From Gimesia algae (GTDB taxonomy: Bacteria > Planctomycetota > Planctomycetia > Planctomycetales > Planctomycetaceae), in the NCBI RefSeq assembly GCF_007746795.1, contig NZ_CP036343.1:310001-374000 (forward strand): a stretch of 64,000 bases of DNA, given 5' to 3'. This document shows positions 45,579-56,300 of this stretch, in pieces (the first letter of the stretch is position 1; every line of letters begins with the position of its first letter). A program made the position numbers and the translations under genes. Below the pieces are notes generated by a model. It made no database searches. It saw nothing but the letters and a program-made list of their open reading frames with translations, and was not told the origin of the DNA.

Positions 45579-47255
45579 ATGAAGCACAGCAATTACCCCC
45601 TCTTCGTACGACGCGACCTGGACGGTTTTTTCGCTTTAATGATTGATAACCTGGTCCAGCTTCTGCTCATCGTCGCGCTGTGCGGCTTGTGTGGTATCTC
45701 TGCTGATTCAGAACTGTTGCTGCAATATATCCTGCCTGGCGCTGCGTTGAGTATTCTGTTCGGGAATATTTTTTATGCGTGGCAGGCGCATCAGCTGGCG
45801 AAACGGGAAAATCGCAGCGATGTTTGCGCACTGCCTTATGGCATCAATACGCCTTCACTGCTGGTGTATATCTTTTTTGTAATGGTGCCCGTCTATCAAC
45901 GGACCAACAGTGCAGAAGCCGCCTGGCAGATGGGACTGCTGGCCTGCTTCGGCAGTGGCGTGATTGAGTTCGCTGGTGCCTTCATTGCTGATCGTGTGCG
46001 GCGGGTAACGCCTCGTGCGGCGTTACTGTCGACACTGGCAGGGATTGCCATCGGTTTTATCTCGATGACGTTTGTTCTGAAAATTTATCAGCGACCGATG
46101 ATCGCGATGCTGCCCGCTGCGGTTGTGCTGCTGACGCTGTTTTCGCATAAGAAATTACCCGTGCCGATTCCCGGTGGACTACTGGCGATTATCGTCGGGA
46201 CGATTTGCGCCTGGGTGTTACCGGAAGTGATTCCGCAAATGCTGCAGGGATCACCGATGAGTGCAGAAGCGATCAAAACAGCCTGGGAACAATCGGGCTG
46301 GTATCGGCCCCACTTTGCTGGGGGGGCCCTGTGGGAACTGTTGAAAGAGCCGGGCGAATGGGCCGGCTATATGTCGGTAATCTTTCCGATGGGGCTGTTC
46401 AATGTGATTGGCAGCATGCAGAACATAGAATCAGCCGAAGCTGCCGGTGACAGTTACCCTGCCAAACCCGCGATGATGGCCAATGGCGTGGGAACGATCA
46501 TGGCTTCATTGCTGGGCAGTTGCTTTCCCACAACGATTTATATCGGACATCCCGGCTGGAAAGAAATGGGATCACGGGCCGGGTATTCCACACTGAACGG
46601 GGTTTTCTTTCTGCTGATCTGCCTGACGGGAACGACGGGGGTCATCAGCAGGATCATTCCCCTGGAAGCGGGTGTGGCGATCGTGCTCTGGATTGGTATG
46701 GTGATCACGGCCCAGGCATTTCAGGCGTCTCCGAGTCGGCATGCACCGGCTGTGGCGCTGGGATTATTCCCCGCGATTGCTGCCTGGGGTGCGACGATTA
46801 TGCAAGGCACGTTTCTCGTCGGCGGAGGCAAAACACTGCAGGATATTTTATCGACGAATCTGTTTACCGAAGTGAATGGCTTTCTGGTGCACGGTTTGGT
46901 TGTGATGGAGCGGGGTTTTATTTTTACCTGCATGATTCTGGCGGCGATCTGTGCCTGTCTGATCGATGGTAAATATCGCTCAGCGGCAATCTGGTCCGGG
47001 GTCGCGGCTCTGTTCGCTTTTCTGGGACTGACGAATGCCTATGAAGTCATTAATAATGACATTCATTTCCGTCTGGCGTTTACGGCAGACAATGTTGACG
47101 GTTTCACTTTTCATGCGACAGGTATTGGAATCGGTTATCTCTTGTTCGCCGCCACTTTTCTGATTCTGGGTGGTTGCAAAGACGAACCCGCAAAAGACGA
47201 ACCCGCACCTGGGGAAGCGGAAGAGCCGAACCCCAAGCCGAATCTCAGTCACTGA
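45579..47255 (+). CDS. Xanthine/uracil-permease-like membrane protein
   Basis: This 558-residue membrane protein has about twelve hydrophobic segments and resembles the NCS2/AzgA group of nucleobase transporters. The early [15 protein letters not shown] recalls the family's motif around its first half, and a mid segment ([19 protein letters not shown]) and QN-type contacts match the second. It ends in a short polar tail ([16 protein letters not shown]). The upstream kinase gene is one base away, suggesting uptake coupled to phosphorylation. Which purine or other solute it carries cannot be told. Confidence 0.82.
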   Translation: MKHSNYPLFVRRDLDGFFALMIDNLVQLLLIVALCGLCGISADSELLLQYILPGAALSILFGNIFYAWQAHQLAKRENRSDVCALPYGINTPSLLVYIFFVMVPVYQRTNSAEAAWQMGLLACFGSGVIEFAGAFIADRVRRVTPRAALLSTLAGIAIGFISMTFVLKIYQRPMIAMLPAAVVLLTLFSHKKLPVPIPGGLLAIIVGTICAWVLPEVIPQMLQGSPMSAEAIKTAWEQSGWYRPHFAGGALWELLKEPGEWAGYMSVIFPMGLFNVIGSMQNIESAEAAGDSYPAKPAMMANGVGTIMASLLGSCFPTTIYIGHPGWKEMGSRAGYSTLNGVFFLLICLTGTTGVISRIIPLEAGVAIVLWIGMVITAQAFQASPSRHAPAVALGLFPAIAAWGATIMQGTFLVGGGKTLQDILSTNLFTEVNGFLVHGLVVMERGFIFTCMILAAICACLIDGKYRSAAIWSGVAALFAFLGLTNAYEVINNDIHFRLAFTADNVDGFTFHATGIGIGYLLFAATFLILGGCKDEPAKDEPAPGEAEEPNPKPNLSH

Positions 47256-47264
47256 GCTCCGCAA

Positions 47265-48695
47265 TTACTGTTTGGTAGGCGCTTCATAAATCCGCACATT
47301 GCGAAACTGGCTTTCGGCGCGGGCAATCACATCTTCATCGGCAATAAAGTGCAAATAACGATATTTCCCAGTCAGATAACGGCCCACACGAATCCGAAAT
47401 CGTTTCCAGCCTGTTCCCGTATAGGTATTAAACTGCTGTCCAATGTGAGACCAGGCTTCATAGCCGTAAATCTGGAAGACATGATTCCCTTTGCCGTACT
47501 TCTTATCGTGATCAAAGCCAAAACCATGAATTTGACCTTGATGTAGGGAGCGGAAATCAAATTCGATCACCGTATTGGGGGTGATTTCTGTGTTGACGTC
47601 CAGCGTCTTCCAGGCGTTCCCCCACAGACGAATTCCTTTGCCTTGTTCAATGAGCTGGTAATCAGTGGGCAGTTCATATTGCCCATCCTGAAAACTGTAC
47701 GGCTCAATTTTATGTGCCGCAAAATCGATGGCGGGGATCTCTCCGGGGGGATCTGCAACGGAAAACTGATCGCGTGTAGGGAAGGCACCCTGGTCAGCCA
47801 GTTGTCGCGTCACTTCCTGGCCGGTGCTGTCAAAGACAATTGCCTGTCCTGCGGCGACAACCAGTTCATCCGTGGTTTCTGGAGTCTGTTCCTGTTTGAT
47901 CTCGGCGTCTGGTTTTTTCTGTGATTGAGTAATAGAGACGCTGCCTGAAAATACATGAAGCTCTGTCTGTTCGTCGTCGTTAACTGACAGACCAAAGTTA
48001 GCCGATTGCGACAGCAGTGTCAGATTTGCGGTCGTCAGAGTGAATTCATGATCGCGCGTACTACCGACGACAGCCAGGCGACCCGATTTCAGATACGCGC
48101 GGTTATCAGAATTGATTCCGAGTTCTGCAGGCCCCTCAAGGGCGATGGTCGTACCACTTAAAAAGTCGATGAGTGCCCGTCCTGACTTGAGTTTCAGCCA
48201 GCCGGGAACAAGTGGCTGGCTCACATCCTGAGTCCACTCGGTGCGTTCCCAGACCGGTTGATGTTCTTCGATGATCATGGCGGCAGGTACGCCATCACTG
48301 GAGTCAAGCCGCGTGACGGCGCGGGCAGGTGTGCCGTCCATCAGCAGGAGAACCGTCAGAAACAGGCAGGCAACGACTGTTGTTGCCAGCGCATAGCGCA
48401 TCACGGTTAACTGCTTGCGTGCTGATACAATACCGGGATCAATACGGGGAGGAATCGTTTCACCTTTGGGAGGCAGACAGAATAATTCGGAGAGAGGATC
48501 TGTCTGGCCTTGTTCCCACTGCAGGAAGGAATCGGTATTCATCATTTCCAGATAGAGTTTGCGGGCTTTTTCATCAGTCTCCAGACGTTTCAGGAAATTC
48601 TGGTTTTCCTCATCTGTCAATACGCCATCCAGAAAGGCGGAGATGATTTCCTGAGTCTTGTTCTGTGTTTCTTCAGGATTTGGTTTCTGGTTCAT
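47265..48695 (-). CDS. FecR-like membrane protein with C-terminal jelly-roll-like domain
   Basis: This 476-residue protein is the putative partner (anti-sigma factor) of the ECF sigma gene three bases upstream. An N-terminal cytoplasmic part (about residues 1-95, helix-rich with FLDGVLTDEENQNFLKRL) precedes one membrane segment (ALATTVVACLFLTVLLLMDG). The outer part has a FecR-like strand region (SGRALIDFLSGTTIALEGPA and LKSGRLAVVG). From about residue 325 a further beta-rich domain follows, ending YRYLHFIADEDVIARAESQFRNVRIYE. That tail resembles domains I know from planctomycete surface proteins and may sense a ligand. Confidence 0.85.
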   Translation of the reverse strand: MNQKPNPEETQNKTQEIISAFLDGVLTDEENQNFLKRLETDEKARKLYLEMMNTDSFLQWEQGQTDPLSELFCLPPKGETIPPRIDPGIVSARKQLTVMRYALATTVVACLFLTVLLLMDGTPARAVTRLDSSDGVPAAMIIEEHQPVWERTEWTQDVSQPLVPGWLKLKSGRALIDFLSGTTIALEGPAELGINSDNRAYLKSGRLAVVGSTRDHEFTLTTANLTLLSQSANFGLSVNDDEQTELHVFSGSVSITQSQKKPDAEIKQEQTPETTDELVVAAGQAIVFDSTGQEVTRQLADQGAFPTRDQFSVADPPGEIPAIDFAAHKIEPYSFQDGQYELPTDYQLIEQGKGIRLWGNAWKTLDVNTEITPNTVIEFDFRSLHQGQIHGFGFDHDKKYGKGNHVFQIYGYEAWSHIGQQFNTYTGTGWKRFRIRVGRYLTGKYRYLHFIADEDVIARAESQFRNVRIYEAPTKQ

Positions 48696-48698
48696 GAC

Positions 48699-49226
48699 TC
48701 ACAATTCTCCCTGCTCACTGGCAAGTGTTTTCTGAACGCACTCTTGTAATAATTGTCGTATGCGATATAGCGTCTGAGACACTGCGCCGACAGACCGCCC
48801 CTGCGCCTCTGCAATCGATTGCACCGAGCCCCCCGAGGCATACCGCAATTGAATCAGGTTTCGACTCTGTTCTGGCAGTTTGGAAACGCAACGTGTCAGT
48901 ACCCGCTGCAGGTCCTGGGCACCCGCCAGTTTCTCTTCATTCTGTTTTGCCAGCATTTCAACCAGCTCTACGTTAAAAACCATCGAATCACGTTTGTGAT
49001 CGCGATAATAGGCCAGTACCTGAAAGTAAGCGACTTTGCAGGCCCAGGCCACAAAATTACTGCCCGCTTCAAATTCTTCTGAACGGCGCCAGAGTACGAG
49101 ATTCGTTTCCTGCAGCACATCCTGAACGGCTTGGGAATCAGGCAGCAGAGAGCGAATATAAGCATAAAGCTTGCTCTGGTGAGCAGTTAGAAGTTGGACA
49201 AATTGTTCAATCTCATCGGGTTTCAA
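48699..49226 (-). CDS. ECF-type RNA polymerase sigma factor
   Basis: The protein has 175 residues from the TTG at 49226, with AAGGA about 11 bases before it. The frame stays open to a GTG at 49316, which would add 30 residues without family likeness. Region 2 holds QDVLQETNLVLWRRSEEF, with the DNA-melting Trp/Phe cluster near FVAWACKVAYF; region 4 is LPEQSRNLIQLRYASGGSVQSIAE with the helix-turn-helix end. It fits the Rhodopirellula/Verrucomicrobium sigma-70 family. It probably recognises promoters for the surface-protein genes nearby, though that is inference. The FecR-like gene follows with a three-base gap. Confidence 0.9.
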   Translation of the reverse strand: MKPDEIEQFVQLLTAHQSKLYAYIRSLLPDSQAVQDVLQETNLVLWRRSEEFEAGSNFVAWACKVAYFQVLAYYRDHKRDSMVFNVELVEMLAKQNEEKLAGAQDLQRVLTRCVSKLPEQSRNLIQLRYASGGSVQSIAEAQGRSVGAVSQTLYRIRQLLQECVQKTLASEQGEL

Positions 49227-49536
49227 GACGGCGCTGATCCTTACGGTCCCCACTGCCGACGAATCAGCAGCGTTATGATTCTTTGCTTTAATATACCAGA
49301 AATTCTGAAATCTCACAGAATGAGACCATTCCTGACAAAAAAAACATAAATCGATGAATCCCGATATGAATTAGCGTGAGATCAGGCTGCAGTTCGGTAT
49401 ATTTTAATAGATCACGATTTACGCTGATGTGAACTTCTCGCGTACAGTATTGTTTGTCGGGTCAGGAATTCCTGAATTTCGCAAAACTCGCCTGCTGTGA
49501 ACTTTCTTCCAGAATCTGATATCGGAATTGCCTGCT
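49227..49536. other. Divergent regulatory region, ECF sigma and LamG-DUF1549 copy 1
   Basis: This 310-base gap holds the promoters of two divergent units. Blocks here recur upstream of the second LamG-DUF1549 gene: GTGAGATCAG (49376-49385), GGTATATT, TAGATCA-GATTTA, and GTACAGTATTGTTTGTCGGG (49442-49461; copy 2 differs at one base). The conserved blocks are candidates for promoter or regulator sites. No ORF. Confidence 0.5.
49442..49461 (+). promoter_or_regulatory. Conserved upstream block, copy 1
   Basis: This 20-base block, GTACAGTA-T-TGTTTGTCGGG, matches 53223-53242 in 19 of 20 bases. It lies about 76 bases before the GTG start of the first LamG-DUF1549 gene. Retention in both copies suggests a regulatory site, but recent duplication alone could explain it. 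Confidence 0.4.
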
Positions 49537-52500
49537 GTGAATCAAAACCCTGTGACATATATCAAAAGTGCCTTTGTTCTTCTGCTGGTTTCACTTACCT
49601 TGCCTCTGAACCCGGGGCTCTCATTTGCCAATCAAGTCAAAACAGCAGCAGTGGCAGAACAAAAGAAAGCTTCTCCCAGCTATCGGGAATTGATTCTGTC
49701 TCATAAACCAGTAGCTTACTGGAGTTTCGAACAACGCGAACAAAACGGTTTCAACAGTCTGTCGGTGAGCGGGCAGGATAAAACAGAGGCAGGAAAGCCC
49801 GTCCCGGCTCTGGTGAGCGGCAAACGAGTGGATCTCACTGCGGGACCTCGGCCTGCCGAATTTCCGTTGTTTGACGGTAAGAATCAGGCGGCTGCGTTTC
49901 AGCCGGGCCAGGGATTCCTGCGGGTTGTTGATCCCGGCGAGCAGAGCATTTTTGATTTTACAGCCGGGGATGCGATCACTCTGGAAGCGTGGATCAATCC
50001 CAATTCCACGAAGTCCGGTCAATTTTACTACATCATCGGAAAAGGTCGCACGCATCGCAAAGGAGTTGCCCGGGACAATCAAAATTATAGTTTGAGGCTC
50101 ACTGGTTCAGAAATCAGCTTTCTGTTTTGTACCCAGCCGGAAAAGAAAGGTGAAAAACCGACCTACCACCGTTGGACTTCTTCCGGGGGCGGAATCAGTA
50201 CCCATAACTGGCATCACGTGGTTCTCACCTGCACCTTCGGAAAAGTAAAAAGCCTGAAAGCCTACGTTGACGGACAGCCTGTTTCCGGGAAATGGGATGT
50301 CGGCGGGGATACCTCGCGGACACCTGTGGTTGATAATGATGAAGTCTGGATTGGTTCTTCGATGGGGGGGGCAGCGAACAGTTCGTTTGATGGGAAACTG
50401 GATGAAGTGGCTGTCTACCGCAGTGCACTGACGGCAGCACAGGTGGCGTCACACTTTAAATATGCTGCTTTCGATCCACAGATCGACTGGGCCGCGATTC
50501 CTGAAGATCGCGTCAGAGTCGATATTCTGGAAGGGATTCCCAATAAGAAATCCTGGAAGTTTCGGCCGCCACGACTGGCAGAAACTTTTACACAGCCGCA
50601 CTTCGCGTTGATTGAAATTCCCAACCGTTATTCCGAGCGTGGCGTGAAAGTGGATCGCCCCGATCCATTCCTGGTGCGGGCAATGTCTCGAACGACACTG
50701 CCGGCAGGCAAAAAACGGATTCTGTTACGTGCCCGCAATGCATCGCGGCTTTATATTGACGACAAGCTGGTGGCAGAAACCGATTTCCACAGAATTACCA
50801 ATAGCGGTCACGACGTCGTCTACGATGTTGATCTGAGCCTGGCGCCAAATATTCGTCCCTTACACCGGGGTGATACGGAAAAGGTTGTCGAGTATACCGG
50901 CGATGGTAAGTCGCACCGCATTCGCTTCGAGATGATCGTGGGCGGTTCTCGGCATCGTCCCGATTTCGGAGAGACTGCCGTTTTTATTGGTAATCCCGGT
51001 GAAGATTTTCAACTTCTGACTCCGTCTGATCAGGTGGTCATGCTGACCGACGAAGACTGGTTACCATTCGCACGCCAGTACCGCTACAGTCAAATCGCTG
51101 TCAACGCAGCACATCGCCGGGAAGCTTCCGCGAAGGAAGATCAGTACTGGGAATCGCGGTATCAACTTGCAAAAGCAGAAATCCTCAAGCAGCCTCAAGT
51201 CAAAGTGCCGGCTGCAGTGAACGGGCTGCGCGCGAACAACGCCATCGATCACTTTATTAATGTGCGTCTGTCGAAAGAGAAAGCTGCTCAGGCTCCATTG
51301 CTCAATGATCTGGCTTTTCTAAGGCGGCTGTCTCTGGACACGACCGGGACCGTACCTGCTCCAAACCAGATCAGAGATTACCTGGCCGACGATCCAAAAA
51401 CACGACGTGCGAATGCGATTCAACGCTTGATCAACGATCCCGCCTGGGCCGATAGCTGGGTCGGTTACTGGCAGGATGTGCTGGCGGAGAACCCGAATAT
51501 CCTCAATCCGACATTGAACAACACCGGCCCCTTCCGCTGGTGGATTCACGAATCATTTTACGATAACAAGCCATTTGACCGTTTCCTGACCGAACTGGTC
51601 ATGATGGAAGGCAGCAAGTATTTCGGTGGCCCGGCCGGTTTTGAAATGGCGTCACAGAACGACGCCCCGATGGCGGCCAAGGCACATATCATTGGTCAGG
51701 CCTTCCTTGGTCTGAATATGAAGTGTGCCCGCTGTCACGACGCGCCGTTCCATGACTTCAAACAGCGTGATCTGTTCAGCCTCGCCGCCATGCTGAAACG
51801 CAGCCCACAGGGTGTTCCCAACACCAGCTCTGTACCCGGCTTTGATTTCAAATCGAATTCGATGCTGATCTCAGTCACGCTGTTACCGGGAGAGAAGGTG
51901 ACTCCCCAATGGACTTTTGAAGACCTGGTCAAGCCCGGCACGTTCCCGGAAAATTATCTGCGGTCACCTCAGGATACGCGTCAGCAACTGGCCGCTACGA
52001 TTACTTCGCCACAAAATAAACGTTTTGTAAATGTGATTGTCAATCGCGTCTGGAAGCGGTATCTCGGCCAGGGACTGGTGGAACCCGTGGATGACTGGGA
52101 AGGTCAGGAACCCTCCCATCCAGAACTGATGAAGTACCTGTCACAGCAGTTTGTGATTCATGGCTATGATCTGAAGTATCTGGCACAGTTGATTTTCGAG
52201 TCAGATCTATATCAGCGAGAGGCAGCGACCGATAGCGCAAAAATCGAAGGGCTGCTGGATACGACTTATGATTTTTCTTCCCCGGTCCTGCGTCGGATGG
52301 AAGCCGAGCAGATTGTCGATTCGCTGTTTATGATCTGTGGAAAACCACTGGATGCCGGCCGGATGTGTATCGATATTGACGGTGCCCGCGACTATCACGT
52401 TTCACTGGACCTGGGATCGCCACGTCGCGCCTGGCAGTTTACCTCACCGTCCAATGAACGGGATCGTCCCAGCCTGGCGCTTCCGTTTGGCCAGCCTTTT

Positions 52501-53010
52501 ATTACCCTGATGAAAACGTTCGGATGGCGCGATACACGCCAAAGCCCTGTTACGGTTCGCGAATCTACCTCGACCCCCCTCCAGCCGGCAATCCTTGCCA
52601 ATGGCATATTAGGTCGGCGATTCACCCGTCTTTCTGATGACAGTGATTTCACGGAACTTGCTTTACAAGATTTATCACTTGAGGCTTTGATTAAAGCGAC
52701 CGTCATAAAAACACTGACGCGTGAGCCGACTGCTAAAGAGTTCAACATGTTTACAGAACTGCTGCAGCCCGGTTATGCGGAGCGGTTGAATCCGCAGGCC
52801 GCGCTTGTCAGCCGCGAGCGGTTACCTCGAAATCTGGTCAGCTGGTCTAACCACGTGAACTCCCGGTCCAACGAAATCAAAGTGGAACTTGAGGTGGCAG
52901 TCAAACAGGGGGACCCACCGACCAGACGCCTCAATGAAGACTGGCGAAAACGCTATGAGGACATGCTCTGGACTTTATTGAATTCTCCCGAGTTTCTCTT
53001 TGTGCCTTAA
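49537..53010 (+). CDS. LamG-DUF1549-DUF1553 surface protein, copy 1
   Basis: This 1157-residue secreted protein is one of a tandem pair. A signal peptide (FVLLLVSLTLPLNPGLSFA) is followed by a LamG-like beta-sandwich (about residues 50-305, GDAITLEAWINPNS; WHHVVLTCTFGK; VWIGSSMGG). DUF1549 (PSCyt2) covers about 565-770 (FLRRLSLDTTGTVPAPNQI), includes a CARCH near residue 730 like a heme c site, and DUF1553 (PSD1) runs from about 815 to 1135. The GTG start at 49537 aligns with the ATG of copy 2; a TTG three codons earlier is less likely. The N-terminal PSCyt1 cytochrome domain usual in this family is replaced by LamG. Confidence 0.92.
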   Translation: MNQNPVTYIKSAFVLLLVSLTLPLNPGLSFANQVKTAAVAEQKKASPSYRELILSHKPVAYWSFEQREQNGFNSLSVSGQDKTEAGKPVPALVSGKRVDLTAGPRPAEFPLFDGKNQAAAFQPGQGFLRVVDPGEQSIFDFTAGDAITLEAWINPNSTKSGQFYYIIGKGRTHRKGVARDNQNYSLRLTGSEISFLFCTQPEKKGEKPTYHRWTSSGGGISTHNWHHVVLTCTFGKVKSLKAYVDGQPVSGKWDVGGDTSRTPVVDNDEVWIGSSMGGAANSSFDGKLDEVAVYRSALTAAQVASHFKYAAFDPQIDWAAIPEDRVRVDILEGIPNKKSWKFRPPRLAETFTQPHFALIEIPNRYSERGVKVDRPDPFLVRAMSRTTLPAGKKRILLRARNASRLYIDDKLVAETDFHRITNSGHDVVYDVDLSLAPNIRPLHRGDTEKVVEYTGDGKSHRIRFEMIVGGSRHRPDFGETAVFIGNPGEDFQLLTPSDQVVMLTDEDWLPFARQYRYSQIAVNAAHRREASAKEDQYWESRYQLAKAEILKQPQVKVPAAVNGLRANNAIDHFINVRLSKEKAAQAPLLNDLAFLRRLSLDTTGTVPAPNQIRDYLADDPKTRRANAIQRLINDPAWADSWVGYWQDVLAENPNILNPTLNNTGPFRWWIHESFYDNKPFDRFLTELVMMEGSKYFGGPAGFEMASQNDAPMAAKAHIIGQAFLGLNMKCARCHDAPFHDFKQRDLFSLAAMLKRSPQGVPNTSSVPGFDFKSNSMLISVTLLPGEKVTPQWTFEDLVKPGTFPENYLRSPQDTRQQLAATITSPQNKRFVNVIVNRVWKRYLGQGLVEPVDDWEGQEPSHPELMKYLSQQFVIHGYDLKYLAQLIFESDLYQREAATDSAKIEGLLDTTYDFSSPVLRRMEAEQIVDSLFMICGKPLDAGRMCIDIDGARDYHVSLDLGSPRRAWQFTSPSNERDRPSLALPFGQPFITLMKTFGWRDTRQSPVTVRESTSTPLQPAILANGILGRRFTRLSDDSDFTELALQDLSLEALIKATVIKTLTREPTAKEFNMFTELLQPGYAERLNPQAALVSRERLPRNLVSWSNHVNSRSNEIKVELEVAVKQGDPPTRRLNEDWRKRYEDMLWTLLNSPEFLFVP

Positions 53011-53321
53011 TTGATCTCTTTTCCGAACAATTAAGATACTTTTACAGTGCGTTTCAAGCATTTTCTGTATGAAAGTCCAGAAGACGCGAATACTCTCAAA
53101 AGAGGGATGATTTACTTAAAAAATTCATAAATGGGACAATCCGAGTATATTTTGCCGTGAGATCAGCCTGCATCCCGGTATATTAGAGTAGATCATGATT
53201 TATGACATTAATACATTCTTGTGTACAGTAATGTTTGTCGGGACTGGAATAGCTGGATTCCGACAAATCTCGCCTGCTGTAACGTCTCTACTGAGAACCT
53301 GATTATCTGGAATTGCCCGCT
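53011..53321. other. Intergenic region between tandem copies, duplicated upstream block
   Basis: A weak A/T-rich stem (CTTAATTG at 53006-53013 with CAATTAAG at 53038-53045) follows the first copy and may stop or pause transcription. From about 53156 on, the sequence repeats the upstream region of copy 1: GTGAGATCAGCCTGCA, GGTATATT, TAGATCATGATTTA and the 20-base block at 53223-53242. No ORF. Confidence 0.5.
53223..53242 (+). promoter_or_regulatory. Conserved upstream block, copy 2
   Basis: GTACAGTA-A-TGTTTGTCGGG, differing in one base from 49442-49461. It lies about 80 bases before the ATG of the second LamG-DUF1549 gene, almost the same distance as in copy 1. Confidence 0.4.
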
Positions 53322-56300
53322 ATGAACCACCTGGCATTCGTTAAGCGTTCCCTGTGCCTGCTGAGTCTCTTACTCGTCCTGCCTCTGTCAGTGAGCCCCT
53401 CCTATGCTCAAAAAGAGAAAAGTACCAAAGTAAAAAAGAGCCCCAAAGTTACTGCTCCTGCCAGCTATCGGGAGCTGATTCTGGCAGACCAGCCGACGCT
53501 CTACTGGAATTTTGAGACACCCGCTCCAGAGGGTTACGACAGCGTCGTGACTGTGAAGGAAAAGACCGAACCAGTCAAAGCCCTCATCAGCGGCAAGTTA
53601 GCAAAGCCCGCGGCTGGTCCCCGTCCTTCCGATTTTCCTTTATTTACCACGGAGAATCAGGCAGCAGCGTTCCAGCCTGGTGAAGGTTTTCTGCGGGTGG
53701 TTGATCCGGGTGAGAAGAGTATTCTCGATTTTACTGCCGGAGATGCGATCACCCTGGAAGCATGGGTGAATCTGAATTCCACAAATGCGGGTCGTCATTA
53801 TTACATCATTGGAAAAGGACGGACGAACCGCAAAGGGGTTGCCCGTGACAATCAGAACTATGGCTTCCGAGTCACTGGTTCAGAGCTCAGCTTTCTGTTT
53901 CGAGGCCAACCCGAGAAGAAGGATCAGAAAGCTGATTACCATCGCTGGACATCGAGTGGAGCCGGGATCAGTGCTCACAACTGGCATCATGTGGCTGTGA
54001 CTTACACCTTTGGCAAAAAGAAAAGCCTGAAAGCTTATGTCGACGGTCAGCCTGTTTCCGGGAAATGGGATATGGGCGGCGATACGACGCTGGCGCCTGT
54101 TGTGGATAATGATGAAGTCTGGATTGGTTCCTCCATGGGTGGATCCGCTGGCAGCTCGTTTGATGGTCAACTGGATGAGCTGGCCGTTTATCGGAAGGTC
54201 CTGTCAGCAAAACAGGTGGCATCACACTTCAAATATCATGCTCCCGATCCAAAGATTGACTGGACGACAATTCCTGAAAATCGTGTCAAAGTGGATATTC
54301 TGGAAGGGGTGCCGAATAAGAAATCCTGGACGTTCCGTCCTCCGCGTCTGGCAGAATCATTTACACAACCGCATTTTGCGTTAATTGAAATTCCGAATCG
54401 CTATTCCGAACGGGGTGTGAAAGTGGATCGGCCCGACCCGTATCTGATTCGCGCCATGTCGCGCGTGGTGATTCCGAACGGGAAGAAGCGGATTCTGATT
54501 CGTGCCCGCAATGCTTCGCGATTATATATCGATGAAAAACTGGTCGCCGAGACCGGCTTCCACAATATTTCCGGTTCGGCGCACGGTCACGTGTTTAAGG
54601 TGGATCGCAGCCTGTCGCCAAATATTCGACCATTGCATCGAGGTGATCAGGAAAAAGTCATTGAGTTTACCGGTGATGGAAAACCGCATCGCATTCGCTT
54701 CGAAATGATCGTGGGCGGATTTCGGCATCGTCCCGATTTTGGTGAGACTGCTGTATTTATCGGAGAGCCCAAACAGGACTTTCAACTACTGACACCCGGT
54801 GATGAGACCGTCATGCTGACGGATGCAGACTGGCTGCCTTTCGAACGTGATTTTCGTTATAGCCTGATCGCCGTCAACGCAACACGTCGCCGGGAAGCTT
54901 CCGCGAAGGAAGACAAGTACTGGGAATCGCGACATCAACTTGCGAAAGCAGAAATTCTCAAGCAGCCTCAAGTTAAAGTGCCAGCTGCAGTAAAGGGGCT
55001 GCGGGCAAATAACGCCATCGATCATTTTATCAACCAGCGACTGGCAAAAGAGAAAATTGTTCAGGCACCGCTACTCGGTGATCTGGCTTTTCTTAGACGA
55101 CTTTCCCTGGACACGACGGGAACCGTACCCACCACAGAGCAGATCAGCGAATATCTGGCCGACGATCCAAAATCACGGCGTGCGAATGCAATTCAACGAT
55201 TCATTAATGATCCCGCCTGGGCAGACAGCTGGGTTGGTTACTGGCAGGACGTGCTGGCAGAAAACCCGAACATTGTGAATCCGACATTGAACAACACCGG
55301 GCCTTTCCGCTGGTGGATTCATGAATCGTTTTACGATAACAAGCCGTTTGACCGTTTCCTGACCGAACTGGTCATGATGGAAGGCAGTAAATATTTCGGC
55401 GGACCGGCTGGTTTTGAAATGGCATCACAGAACGATGCCCCGATGGCGGCCAAAGCACATATTATCGGACAGACTTTTCTGGGATTGAATATGAAGTGTG
55501 CCCGCTGCCATGATGCTCCGTTCCATGACTTCAAACAGCGTGACCTGTTCAGCCTGGCCGCTATGCTGAAACGCAGCCCCCAGGGTGTTCCTAAAACCAG
55601 CTCTGTACCCGGCTTTGATTTCAAATCGAATTCGATGTTGATCTCAGTCACGCTGCTGCCAGGTGAAAAAGTGACTCCCCAATGGACTTTTGAGGAACTG
55701 GTCAAACAGGGGGCCTATCCGGAAAATTTCCTGCGGTCTCCCAAAGACACGCGGCAGCAACTGGCGGCGACGATTACTTCACCTCAAAACGAACGCTTTG
55801 CGAATGTGATTGTGAATCGTGTCTGGAAGCGGTATCTCGGACAGGGACTGGTAGAACCGGTAGACGACTGGGATGGCCAGGAACCTTCCCATCCGGAACT
55901 GATGAAGTACCTGTCACAGCAGTTTGTGATTCATGGTTACGATCTGAAGTTTCTGGCACAGTTGATTTTTGAATCGGATCTGTATCAGCGAGTAGCAGCA
56001 ACCGATAGCTCAAAAATCGAAGGGTTGATTGATACGACTTATCATTTTTCTTCCCCGGTCCTGCGTCGTATGGAAGCCGAGCAGATTGTCGATTCACTAT
56101 TCGCGATCTGCGGGAAACCATTGGATGCTGGTCGGATGTGTATTGATATCGATGGTTCCCGTGATTACCACAGCTCACTTGACCTGGGAGCGCCACGGCG
56201 TGCCTGGCAATTTACTTCTCCATCCAACGAACGTGACCGGCCAAGTCTGGCACTGCCTTTCGGGCAACCTTTTATAACTCTGTTGAAAACGTTTGGCTGG

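Noticed and set aside
46520-46972. 150-codon plus-strand ORF inside the permease gene
   Set aside because: Shadow frame: Gly/Arg-rich, while the main frame shows continuous membrane segments.
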